Both the position numbers and the translations under genes were made by a program. Below the pieces are notes generated by a model, which worked only from the letters and a program-made list of their open reading frames with translations, was not told the DNA's origin and did no database searches. Of a stretch of 6,297 nt of DNA, positions 1 to 6,021 are shown one piece after another; within the stretch, counting starts at the first letter, position 1, and every line of letters begins with the position of its first letter. Origin of the DNA: an uncultured Polaribacter sp. (GTDB lineage Bacteria; Bacteroidota; Bacteroidia; Flavobacteriales; Flavobacteriaceae); the NCBI GenBank assembly GCA_913050305.1, contig CAJXAS010000106.1, forward strand, positions 1-6,297, given 5' to 3'.

Positions 1-1552
1 TGTATTGTGTATCTATCTTTACAGCAGTGTGTGCTTTTGAAGTAGTAGCCCCACCAATTAACAACGGAACTTTAAAATCTTGACGTTCCATTTCTTTTGC
101 CAAATACACCATTTCATCTAACGAGGGGGTTATCAAGCCACTTAAGCCAATAATATCTACGTTCTCTTTTTTAGCAACTTCAATAATTTTTTCTGGAGCA
201 ACCATGACTCCTAAATCTACAATCTCATAATTATTACAACCCAAAACAACACTCACAATATTTTTACCAATATCATGTACGTCTCCTTTTACCGTTGCCA
301 TTAAAATTTTACCTAATGCTTTTTGCTCCTCTCCTTTGTCTTTTTCAATAAATGGATTCAAATACCCAACAGCCTTCTTCATTACACGAGCAGATTTTAC
401 TACTTGTGGCAAAAACATTTTTCCTGCTCCGAATAAATCTCCTACTACATTCATTCCAATCATTAAATGCCCTTCAATAACTTCAATTGGCTTTTCTGAT
501 TCTTGTCTAGCTGTTTCTACATCTTCAATAATAAAAGCATCAATTCCTTTTACCAGAGCATGCGTAATTCTATCTTGAATAGGGTTTTCTCGCCACGATA
601 AATCCAACCCTTTTTCCACTTTAGAACCTTTTACCGTCTCGGCAAAATCTAATAACCGTTCTGTAGCATCTTCTCTTCTATTTAAAATAACATCTTCTAC
701 ACGTTCTAATAAATCCTTTGGAATATCATCATAAATCTCCAATAAAGCAGGGTTTACAATTCCCATATTCATACCTGCCTGAATTGCATGATACAAGAAC
801 ACAGAATGCATTGCTTCACGAACACCGTCATTTCCTCTAAAAGAAAACGATACATTACTTACACCTCCACTTACCGAAACATTTGGTAAATTTTGCCTTA
901 CCCAACGGGTAGCTTCAATAAAATCGATGGCATTTCGTTTGTGCTCGTCCATTCCTGTAGCAACAGGAAATATATTTAAATCGAAAATGATATCTTCGGA
1001 AGGAAAGTGGACAATGTCCACCAATATAGTATACGAGCGTTGCGCTATTTCTATTCTTCGCTCATAATTATCTGCTTGCCCAGTTTCATCAAAGGCCATA
1101 ATAATTACTGCTGCTCCATATCTTTTTATTTGTTTTGCTTCCCAAATAAACTTCTCTTCACCTTCCTTTAAAGAAATAGAGTTTACAACAGATTTTCCTT
1201 GAACAACCTGCAAACCTGCTTCTATAATTTCCCATTTAGAACTATCTATCATAATAGGAACTCTACAAATATCTGGCTCTGCAGCAATCAAATTTAAAAA
1301 ACGAACCATCGCTTGTTTTCCGTCAATTAAACCGTCGTCAAAATTAATATCAATAATTTGTGCGCCTCCATCTACTTGATGTCTTGCAACGTCTAAAGCT
1401 TCATCGAATCTTTCTTCTTTAATTAAGCGTAAAAATTTTCTTGAACCTGCAACATTTGTACGTTCTCCAATATTAGTGAAATTGCTGTTTTCATTCAGAA
1501 CTAGCGGCTCTAAACCTGACAAATGCATGTACTTTGTTTGTTTTACTTTCAT
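1..1552 (-). CDS. metH: Methionine synthase, folate- and B12-binding part (split MetH, second gene; 3' end outside window)
   Basis: This cytoplasmic subunit moves the methyl group of methyltetrahydrofolate to cobalamin and on to homocysteine held by the partner protein. The frame is open for 517 codons from the ATG at 1552-1550 to the window edge. A pterin-binding (DHPS-like) domain fills about residues 20-290, with NIGERTN (27-33), DINFDDGLIDG (about 68-78), MIDSSKWE, a SISLKEGEE stretch, and SGGVSNVSFSFRGN. A helical B12 cap follows, with GDLFGAGKMFLP near residue 372. The Rossmann B12 domain carries DVHDIGKN, whose D-x-H-x-x-G motif places the cobalt-ligand histidine at residue 426 (bases 275-277), and a GGATTSKAHTA stretch close to the edge. 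The SAM-dependent reactivation domain, if present, lies outside. The start is 3 bases after the stop of the homocysteine-domain gene; Met9 is a possible alternative start. Family assignment is very secure. Confidence 0.96.
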   Translation of the reverse strand, partial: MKVKQTKYMHLSGLEPLVLNENSNFTNIGERTNVAGSRKFLRLIKEERFDEALDVARHQVDGGAQIIDINFDDGLIDGKQAMVRFLNLIAAEPDICRVPIMIDSSKWEIIEAGLQVVQGKSVVNSISLKEGEEKFIWEAKQIKRYGAAVIIMAFDETGQADNYERRIEIAQRSYTILVDIVHFPSEDIIFDLNIFPVATGMDEHKRNAIDFIEATRWVRQNLPNVSVSGGVSNVSFSFRGNDGVREAMHSVFLYHAIQAGMNMGIVNPALLEIYDDIPKDLLERVEDVILNRREDATERLLDFAETVKGSKVEKGLDLSWRENPIQDRITHALVKGIDAFIIEDVETARQESEKPIEVIEGHLMIGMNVVGDLFGAGKMFLPQVVKSARVMKKAVGYLNPFIEKDKGEEQKALGKILMATVKGDVHDIGKNIVSVVLGCNNYEIVDLGVMVAPEKIIEVAKKENVDIIGLSGLITPSLDEMVYLAKEMERQDFKVPLLIGGATTSKAHTAVKIDTQY

Positions 1553-1555
1553 TAG

Positions 1556-2545
1556 TTAGCAGTTTCTAGGTTTATATTTGCTAGCAATACCTGCTATTAC
1601 TCTAATATGTTCTGGAGAGGTACCACAGCAACCCCCAATAATATTTATCAAATCTTTCTTTAAATATTCTTCGATCTGCTCACCCATTTCCTCTGGTGTT
1701 TCGTCATATTCTCCAAAAGCATTTGGCAGACCTGCGTTTGGATGTGCAGAGATTGCAAAGTCCGTTTTATGAGCAATTGCCTCTAAATGGGGTTGTAATA
1801 AATTGGCGCCCAAGGCGCAATTAAATCCTATCGAAAATAATGGAATGTGGGAAACAGAAATTAAAAATGCTTCTGCTGTTTGACCAGATAATGTTCTACC
1901 AGATGCATCTGTAATAGTGCCGCTTAACATAATCGGAATCTCAATATCTCTTTCGTCTTTTACTTCTTCAATCGCAAACAAAGCTGCCTTCGCATTTAAG
2001 GTATCAAAAACAGTTTCTACCAATAATACATCTACACCACCATCTATTAAGGCCTCTACCTGTTGTTTATAAGCAATTCTTAAATCGTTAAAAGTAACGG
2101 CTCTATAACCTGGGTCATTTACATCTGGAGACATGCTTGCCGTTCTATTTGTTGGCCCAATTGCACCGGCTACAAATCTGGGTTTATGGGGTTCTTTTGC
2201 TGTAAATTCAGTAGCAACTTCTTTGGCAATTTTAGCAGATTGATAGTTTAGCTCATAAACCAAATCTTCTAGTTGATAGTCTGCCATGGCAATGGTAGTT
2301 CCCGAAAAGGTATTGGTTTCCACAATATCTGCACCCGCCTCAAAATATTTTGCGTGAATTGTTTTGATCGCTTCAGGCTGCGTTAAAGTCAATAAATCAT
2401 TATTGCCCTGAAGCGGAGTTGGATAGTCTTTAAAACGTTCTCCTCTAAAATCTTCTTCGGTAAATTTATATGCCTGCAGCATGGTGCCCATGGCGCCATC
2501 GAGCACTAATATTCTGTTTTTTATTTCTTTTGTAATTTCTGACAT
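1556..2545 (-). CDS. metH: Methionine synthase, homocysteine-binding domain (split MetH, first gene)
   Basis: A 329-residue homocysteine S-methyltransferase domain protein that binds and activates homocysteine through zinc. The sequence shows LDGAMGT (15-21), GADIVETNTFSGT (71-83), GAIGPTNR (127-134) and LLVETVFDTLNA (174-185). The three zinc-ligand cysteines are C243 (GFNC) and C306/C307 (GGCCGT). Its length matches the N-terminal domain of full-length MetH (about 325 residues in E. coli), and the protein stops where the linker to the folate domain would begin. The folate/B12 half is encoded just downstream with a 3-base gap, so the two are probably translationally coupled and form one enzyme. 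It could in principle be a stand-alone methyltransferase such as MmuM or BhmT, but the neighbour argues for split MetH. A SAM-I riboswitch lies in its leader. The leader is A-rich with no Shine-Dalgarno sequence, and the start codon falls inside a potential hairpin. Confidence 0.95.
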   Translation of the reverse strand: MSEITKEIKNRILVLDGAMGTMLQAYKFTEEDFRGERFKDYPTPLQGNNDLLTLTQPEAIKTIHAKYFEAGADIVETNTFSGTTIAMADYQLEDLVYELNYQSAKIAKEVATEFTAKEPHKPRFVAGAIGPTNRTASMSPDVNDPGYRAVTFNDLRIAYKQQVEALIDGGVDVLLVETVFDTLNAKAALFAIEEVKDERDIEIPIMLSGTITDASGRTLSGQTAEAFLISVSHIPLFSIGFNCALGANLLQPHLEAIAHKTDFAISAHPNAGLPNAFGEYDETPEEMGEQIEEYLKKDLINIIGGCCGTSPEHIRVIAGIASKYKPRNC

Positions 2546-2573
2546 TTTTTGATATTTTTATCAATATATGTCA
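2540..2573 (-). promoter_or_regulatory. Hairpin that could sequester the metH start codon
   Basis: In the transcript, UGACAU (2573-2568) can pair with AUGUCA (2545-2540), which contains the AUG of the first metH gene. Inside it, UUGAUA (2564-2559) pairs with UAUCAA (2554-2549) around an AAAA loop. That gives two perfect 6-bp helices separated by a 3x3 internal loop (AUA/AAA). The element lies 23 bases downstream of the riboswitch aptamer, so it is a good candidate for a translational expression platform. The pairing is read directly from the sequence; a regulatory role is inference, and the helices are AU-rich and only moderately stable. Confidence 0.5.
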
Positions 2574-2577
2574 TCAG

Positions 2578-2638
2578 GAAAGGTGTTTTTTTCTCTGTTA
2601 TCTGTCAAGTTAAAAACTTGTAGAATGTAGCACCTTTC
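2578..2638 (-). promoter_or_regulatory. Candidate anti-aptamer pairing of the SAM riboswitch
   Basis: GAAAGGUG within the aptamer (2638-2631, spanning the 3' side of P3 and the conserved GGUG core) is perfectly complementary over 8 bases to CACCUUUC (2585-2578), 12 bases after the P1 3' strand. Forming this helix would break P3 and the SAM-binding core, so it could define the ligand-free state. The complementarity is directly visible; its use as a switch is inferred. Confidence 0.5.
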
Positions 2639-2699
2639 TCAAAAAATGAGAGGTTGCCAAGGCTTCAATGGGTCTAATCCCTCTGCCTTTCGTGATAAC
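2597..2699 (-). promoter_or_regulatory. SAM-I (S-box) riboswitch aptamer upstream of metH
   Basis: The transcript matches the S-box core: GUUAUCACGAAAGGC, then AGAGGGA, ACCCAUUGAAGCC, UUGGCAACC, and AAGGUGCUAC ending in GACAGAUAAC. Helices visible by eye are P1 (GUUAUC 2699-2694 with GAUAAC 2602-2597), P2 (AAGGC with GCCUU), P3 (UCUCA with UGAGA around a U5 loop, 2651-2637), and P4 (CAAGUU with AACUUG around UUU, 2620-2606). UAG in the P2 loop (2676-2674) can pair with CUA after GGUG (2630-2628). It replaces the UGGC/GCCA pseudoknot of well-studied members, so the tertiary contact seems kept by covariation. It binds S-adenosylmethionine and should switch the split metH genes off when SAM is abundant. 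No intrinsic terminator with a U tract follows, so control is more likely at translation. Confidence 0.93.
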
Positions 2700-2723
2700 G
2701 TAATCAATAAGTTTATGAACTGA

Positions 2724-2755
2724 GCAACAAAGAAACGGATTATTTCTTTATTTGC
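2724..2755 (-). terminator. Hairpin downstream of cysM, possible terminator or 3'-end stabiliser
   Basis: AAAGAAA (2749-2743) and UUUCUUU (2735-2729) form a perfect 7-bp helix around a 7-base loop. It is extended by GCAA (2755-2752) with UUGC (2727-2724) across a 2x1 internal loop. It begins about 25 bases after the cysM stop and ends about 25 bases before the SAM riboswitch, which is where the cysteine transcript would be expected to end. No U run follows and the stem is AU-rich, so it is not a classical intrinsic terminator. It may instead protect the mRNA end or have no function. Confidence 0.35.
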
Positions 2756-2779
2756 ATAATTATAGGCTTTTAAAATCTA

Positions 2780-3670
2780 TTAGCACTCAAATAGTGCAGA
2801 AGACAAATAACGATCTCCTCTGTCACAAACAATTGCAACAACAACACCTTTCTCTAATTTTTCTGCTACTTTTATAGCAGCTAACACCGAACCTCCACTA
2901 CTCATTCCTGCAAAAATTCCTTCTTCCGAGGCTAATCTTTGTGTCATTGCTTTGGCTTCCTCTTCACTAACTTCTATTACTTGGTCTACCTTAGTTGCAT
3001 TATAAATTGCTGGTAAATACTCTTGAGGCCATTTTCTAATTCCAGGAATCTTAGCACCTTCTTTTGGTTGTGCACCGATTATTTTAATATTTTTATTCTG
3101 TTGTTTTAAGAAATCTGAAACTCCCATGATAGTTCCTGTAGTGCCCATTGCAGCAATAAAATGAGTTACTTGCCCTTCCGTGTCTCTCCAGATTTCTGGT
3201 CCTGTAGTTTTATAGTGTGCTTTCGAATTGTCTGTATTATCAAACTGATTTAATCTAAAATATCCTTTTTTATATTTTAAATCTAAAGCATGATCTCTAG
3301 AACCCTCAATTCCTAATGCTGCAGGAGTTAAAATAACCTCTGCCCCATATGCACGCATAGTTTTTATTCTTTCTATAGTTGAATTCTCTGGCAAAACCAA
3401 CACCATATTTACACCTAATACTTTAGCCATTAAAGCTAATGCAATTCCTGTATTTCCGCTGGTTGCCTCGACTAAAGTATCTCCTTTCTTAATATTATTT
3501 CTTTTTAACGCTTGAGAAATCATATTATAAGCAGCTCTATCCTTAACGCTTCCCCCAGGATTATTCCCTTCTAGTTTTAATAATAGCGTAACTCCTTCTT
3601 TTTTAAAAATATGTTGCGCTTCCACCAAAGGTGTATTTCCTACGAAGTCTATGATACTTTTTGTTTTCAT
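2780..3670 (-). CDS. cysM: Cysteine synthase, CysM type (O-acetylserine sulfhydrylase B)
   Basis: A cytoplasmic PLP enzyme that makes cysteine from O-acetylserine and sulfide; CysM-type enzymes can often also use thiosulfate to give S-sulfocysteine. At 296 residues it is close to E. coli CysM (303). Visible are NTPLV (12-16), KLEGNNPGGSVKDRAA with the Schiff-base lysine K43, the substrate loop EATSGNTG (68-75), the PLP-phosphate loop GTTGT (176-180), FAGMSSGGS (253-261) and CDRGDRYLSSALF (282-294). The stretch KEGAKIPGIRKWP (203-215) is characteristic of CysM rather than CysK. The serine acetyltransferase that supplies its substrate is 40 bases upstream on the same strand, so they are probably one operon. 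The start follows an A-rich leader (AAUAAAAAAAACAAG), as expected for Bacteroidetes. The next gene downstream has its own riboswitch leader, so this is probably the last gene of the cysteine unit. Confidence 0.94.
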   Translation of the reverse strand: MKTKSIIDFVGNTPLVEAQHIFKKEGVTLLLKLEGNNPGGSVKDRAAYNMISQALKRNNIKKGDTLVEATSGNTGIALALMAKVLGVNMVLVLPENSTIERIKTMRAYGAEVILTPAALGIEGSRDHALDLKYKKGYFRLNQFDNTDNSKAHYKTTGPEIWRDTEGQVTHFIAAMGTTGTIMGVSDFLKQQNKNIKIIGAQPKEGAKIPGIRKWPQEYLPAIYNATKVDQVIEVSEEEAKAMTQRLASEEGIFAGMSSGGSVLAAIKVAEKLEKGVVVAIVCDRGDRYLSSALFEC

Positions 3671-3710
3671 ATGCTTGTTTTTTTTATTGGTGATACCTAA
3701 CCTTTGATAA

Positions 3711-4466
3711 TTAATTTCTTTGAAATATTTTATTTTCTAATTGCACAGCAACTACTGAGTTTTCTAGGGTAGACTCTGTAATACAAACATTTGCACCAAT
3801 AACAGAGTTTTTACCAATGACCACGTCACCTCCTAGAATAGTAGCATTTGCATAAATAATAACATTATTCTCTATGGTAGGGTGTCTTTTTACAGAAGCC
3901 ATATTTTTCTTTACTTGCAGACCACCCAAAGTGACTCCTTGAAAAATAGTAACATTATTTTTTATAATAGTAGTTTCTCCAATTACAATTCCTGTGGCAT
4001 GATCAATAAAAAAAGAATCTCCAATTTCTGCTCCTGGATGAATATCTGTTCCTGTTGCACTATGGGCAAACTCACTCATCATTCTTGGTAGAATATTAAT
4101 TTCTTGTTTTAATAATTGATTGCTTAATCTGTAGACCGCAATCGCATAAAAACCGGGATACGCTAAATACACTTCTCTTAAACTTTTTGCTGCAGGATCG
4201 CTATTTAAAAATGCCAAAGCATCTAAGTCTAACTTTCTTCTTATCTCTATGAAAGATTTTTGAAAATCTAACCAAAAGCAATCTTTATTTTCAATGGATA
4301 ATCGTTCTAAAATCTTAAAGAATAACTGTTTTGTTTGAACACCATTTTTCTGTTCATAATTGGTATCAAATAAACAATTAATCAACTCTTTTGTAAAAGT
4401 TTCTACAGCATCTCTTAAACACATGCTGTAATTTGTGAATTTATTTTTGTGTACTACTTCTTCCAT
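3711..4466 (-). CDS. cysE: Serine O-acetyltransferase (CysE/EpsC-like)
   Basis: It transfers acetyl from acetyl-CoA to serine, giving O-acetylserine for the adjacent CysM. Of 251 residues, the first 85 or so are a poorly conserved helical region. DPAAKS (90-95) and the YPGFYAIAVYRL helix (103-114) are family features. From about 140 on a left-handed beta-helix of hexapeptide repeats carries DIHPGAEIG (141-149), FIDHATGIVIGET (153-165), VTLGG (178-182) and RHP (194-196). By comparison with E. coli CysE, D141 and H156 are the catalytic pair and H195 the other conserved histidine. The usual C-terminal motif of the AAGVPARIV kind, and a terminal Ile tail, are missing; the protein ends in KIFQRN just after the last repeat. 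The ferredoxin gene ends 8 bases upstream, which suggests tight coupling. Met15 is an alternative start. Confidence 0.92.
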   Translation of the reverse strand: MEEVVHKNKFTNYSMCLRDAVETFTKELINCLFDTNYEQKNGVQTKQLFFKILERLSIENKDCFWLDFQKSFIEIRRKLDLDALAFLNSDPAAKSLREVYLAYPGFYAIAVYRLSNQLLKQEINILPRMMSEFAHSATGTDIHPGAEIGDSFFIDHATGIVIGETTIIKNNVTIFQGVTLGGLQVKKNMASVKRHPTIENNVIIYANATILGGDVVIGKNSVIGANVCITESTLENSVVAVQLENKIFQRN

Positions 4467-4474
4467 CTAATTGT

Positions 4475-4804
4475 TTATGATTCTGGAGCCAATATTACTT
4501 CTAAACCGTTAATTTCTGGGGTCATTTGTATTTGACAACCCAATCTGCTATTGTCTTCTACATGAAAAGCTTCTGCTAACATTGCATCCTCATCATCTGA
4601 TATTTCAGGTAAACTATGATCTGATGTTACATAACATTGGCAAGAAGCACACATTGCCATTCCGCCACAAATACCAATAGTTCCTTCTTCGGCTAATTCA
4701 TATGAACGCACAATTTCCATTAGGTTCATTGCCATATCTGTTGGTGCAACTACATCATGTGTTGCGCCATTTCTATCTGTTATTTTTATGTTGATGTCTT
4801 GCAT
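4475..4804 (-). CDS. 2Fe-2S ferredoxin, adrenodoxin/ISC type
   Basis: A small soluble electron carrier of 109 residues. C46, C52, C55 and C90 follow the C-x5-C-x2-C...C pattern of vertebrate-type 2Fe-2S ferredoxins (CGGMAMCASC, then RLGCQI). C57 is an extra cysteine next to the cluster-binding loop. The acidic stretch EISDDEDAML (67-76) lies where such ferredoxins dock their partner. The gene lies between a ferredoxin-NADP+ reductase 57 bases upstream and serine acetyltransferase 8 bases downstream. This suggests it carries electrons from NADPH to a sulfite reductase or another step of sulfate assimilation. That role is inferred from position; a general housekeeping ferredoxin cannot be excluded. 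A good Bacteroidetes promoter match lies about 20-30 bases before its start, so it may also be transcribed separately from the reductase. Confidence 0.92.
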   Translation of the reverse strand: MQDINIKITDRNGATHDVVAPTDMAMNLMEIVRSYELAEEGTIGICGGMAMCASCQCYVTSDHSLPEISDDEDAMLAEAFHVEDNSRLGCQIQMTPEINGLEVILAPES

Positions 4805-4831
4805 CTATTTTTCTTTTAGTCCTATTGTTTG

Positions 4832-4860
4832 CAAAGTTACGTAAACCATCTAAAAAACAA
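4832..4860 (-). promoter_or_regulatory. Putative Bacteroidetes-type promoter for ferredoxin-cysE-cysM
   Basis: On the minus strand, TAACTTTG (4839-4832) is a perfect match to the -7 box TAnnTTTG used by the primary sigma factor of Bacteroidetes. TTG (4860-4858) lies 18 bases upstream, in the range reported for the -33 element. Transcription would start near 4825, about 20 bases before the ferredoxin ATG. It sits just after the reductase stop codon at 4862, so it is an internal promoter splitting the cluster. Consensus match is seen; activity is inferred. Confidence 0.55.
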
Positions 4861-4861
4861 G

Positions 4862-5914
4862 CTATTCTATCGCTTTAACAACTGCCTTTGGCGCTTCTTT
4901 ACGTGTACCATCAAAACCATCTACACCTCCCACTGTTGTATACTTCATAACATATTTTTTATTTGGGAAGATTCTTTTATAAGCACTCTGACACATTAAT
5001 GTTGCCTCATGAAAACCACAAAGAATTAATTTTAATTTCCCAGGATACGTATTTACATCTCCAATAGCATATACTCCTGGTATGTTTGTTTGATAATCGA
5101 ACGTGTCTACCTTAATGGCATTCTTCTCAATACTCAATCCCCAATTACCTATTGGACCCAACTTAGGCGACAAACCAAACAACGGAATAAAATGATCTGC
5201 ATCTACAATGAACGAATCCTCCCCTTTCTTTTCTACTGCAACTCCTGTAACCTTATCGGTTCCTAAAACTCCTCTCACCTCTGCAGGTGTAATTAATCTA
5301 ATTTTCCCTAAGTTCTTTAATTCTTGTACTTTTTCTACAGAGTCTAAAGCGCCTCTAAACTCATTTCTTCTATGAATTAAAGTTACTTCTGAAGCAATAT
5401 TAGATAAAAAAATTGCCCAATCTAAGGCAGAGTCTCCACCACCAGAAATCACTACTTTTTTATCTCGATATAATTCTGGTTCTTTAATAATATATTCTAC
5501 ACCTTTATCTTCAAAATCTGCAATATTGGGTATCAAGGGTTTTCTTGGTTCAAAACTTCCTAAACCACCAGCAATAGCTACAATTTTCGTTTGGTGTTTC
5601 GTCCCTTTATTAGTGGTTACAATAAACGTCTCGTTTTCTTGCTTCTCAATAGTTTCTGCTCTTTCACCTAAGGTAAAACCTGGTTCAAATTGCTTACTTT
5701 GTTCTATTAGTTTTTGTGTTAAATCTCCTGCTAAAATCTCTGGATATGCCGGAATATCATAAATTGGTTTCTTCGGGTAAATCTCAGAACATTGTCCACC
5801 AGGCTGAGGTAAAGCATCAATTAAATGACATTTTAATTTTAATAAACCTGCTTCAAACACTGTAAATAGTCCTGTGGGCCCTGCACCAATAATTAATATA
5901 TCTGTTGTAATCAT
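4862..5914 (-). CDS. Ferredoxin-NADP+ reductase, thioredoxin-reductase-like (YumC/Chlorobium FNR type)
   Basis: A 350-residue FAD enzyme that moves electrons between NADPH and ferredoxin. The FAD site shows GAGPTG (10-15) and PGGQC (38-42). The NADPH domain shows GGGDSALDWA (158-167) followed by HRRNEFRG (181-188), whose arginines fit binding of the NADP 2'-phosphate. The second FAD motif is AIGDVNTYPGKLKLI (283-297). It has the two-domain layout of low-molecular-weight thioredoxin reductase but no CxxC redox pair in the NADPH domain, and it extends about 50 residues beyond the second FAD motif, as in B. subtilis YumC and Chlorobium FNR. The ferredoxin encoded next is the obvious partner. Within a siroheme and cysteine cluster, the likely job is NADPH-driven supply to sulfite reduction; this is inference. 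The start follows an A-rich leader (AAAUAAAAAAAUU) with no Shine-Dalgarno sequence. Confidence 0.92.
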   Translation of the reverse strand: MITTDILIIGAGPTGLFTVFEAGLLKLKCHLIDALPQPGGQCSEIYPKKPIYDIPAYPEILAGDLTQKLIEQSKQFEPGFTLGERAETIEKQENETFIVTTNKGTKHQTKIVAIAGGLGSFEPRKPLIPNIADFEDKGVEYIIKEPELYRDKKVVISGGGDSALDWAIFLSNIASEVTLIHRRNEFRGALDSVEKVQELKNLGKIRLITPAEVRGVLGTDKVTGVAVEKKGEDSFIVDADHFIPLFGLSPKLGPIGNWGLSIEKNAIKVDTFDYQTNIPGVYAIGDVNTYPGKLKLILCGFHEATLMCQSAYKRIFPNKKYVMKYTTVGGVDGFDGTRKEAPKAVVKAIE

Positions 5915-5947
5915 AATTTTTTTATTTCCAATATTTAAGCCCTTTCC

Positions 5948-6000
5948 AGCACAGTCGAGAACTCATTTAAATCTATTTCTAATTGTATCTCGACTGCGCT
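5948..6000 (-). repeat. Imperfect 13-base inverted repeat between siroheme synthase and reductase genes
   Basis: The arms are 5948-5960 (AGCACAGTCGAGA on the plus strand) and 5988-6000 (TCTCGACTGCGCT), matching at 12 of 13 positions around a 27-base AT-rich spacer. In the minus-strand transcript the single mismatch becomes a G-U wobble, so the hairpin is favoured in the direction of the genes. The arms are far more GC-rich than their surroundings. The right arm, continuing into CGA, resembles CGACTGCGCTCGA elements that I recall as recurrent between genes in Flavobacteriia; I cannot confirm copy number here. No U run follows, so it is not a standard terminator. It may end or protect the siroheme synthase message. 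Confidence 0.5.
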
Positions 6001-6021
6001 CGATAAGACAACTTTCTAATC

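Noticed and set aside
336..578. 80-codon plus-strand open frame
   Set aside because: It lies wholly inside the strongly supported folate/B12 methionine synthase gene on the other strand, has no recognisable domain, and is a shadow frame.
1578..1772. 64-codon plus-strand open frame
   Set aside because: It is antisense to the zinc-site end of the homocysteine-domain gene, with a composition that mirrors the sense gene.
2700..2735. Promoter for the riboswitch-metH unit
   Set aside because: TTTG occurs near 2730-2727, but the expected -7 position has TATTGATT or TAAACTTA, which match TAnnTTTG poorly. No convincing box found, although a promoter is expected here.
3882..4091. 69-codon plus-strand open frame
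   Set aside because: It is antisense to the hexapeptide-repeat part of serine acetyltransferase; no homology or leader seen.
5526..5762. 78-codon plus-strand open frame
   Set aside because: It is antisense to the FAD domain of the ferredoxin reductase; the hydrophobic look comes from complementary codons.
4862..5914. Thioredoxin reductase
   Set aside because: The fold matches, but no CxxC redox pair is present in the NADPH domain, and a ferredoxin gene follows directly.
5948..6000. Classical intrinsic terminator after siroheme synthase
   Set aside because: The loop is 27 bases and no U run follows the stem in the transcribed direction.
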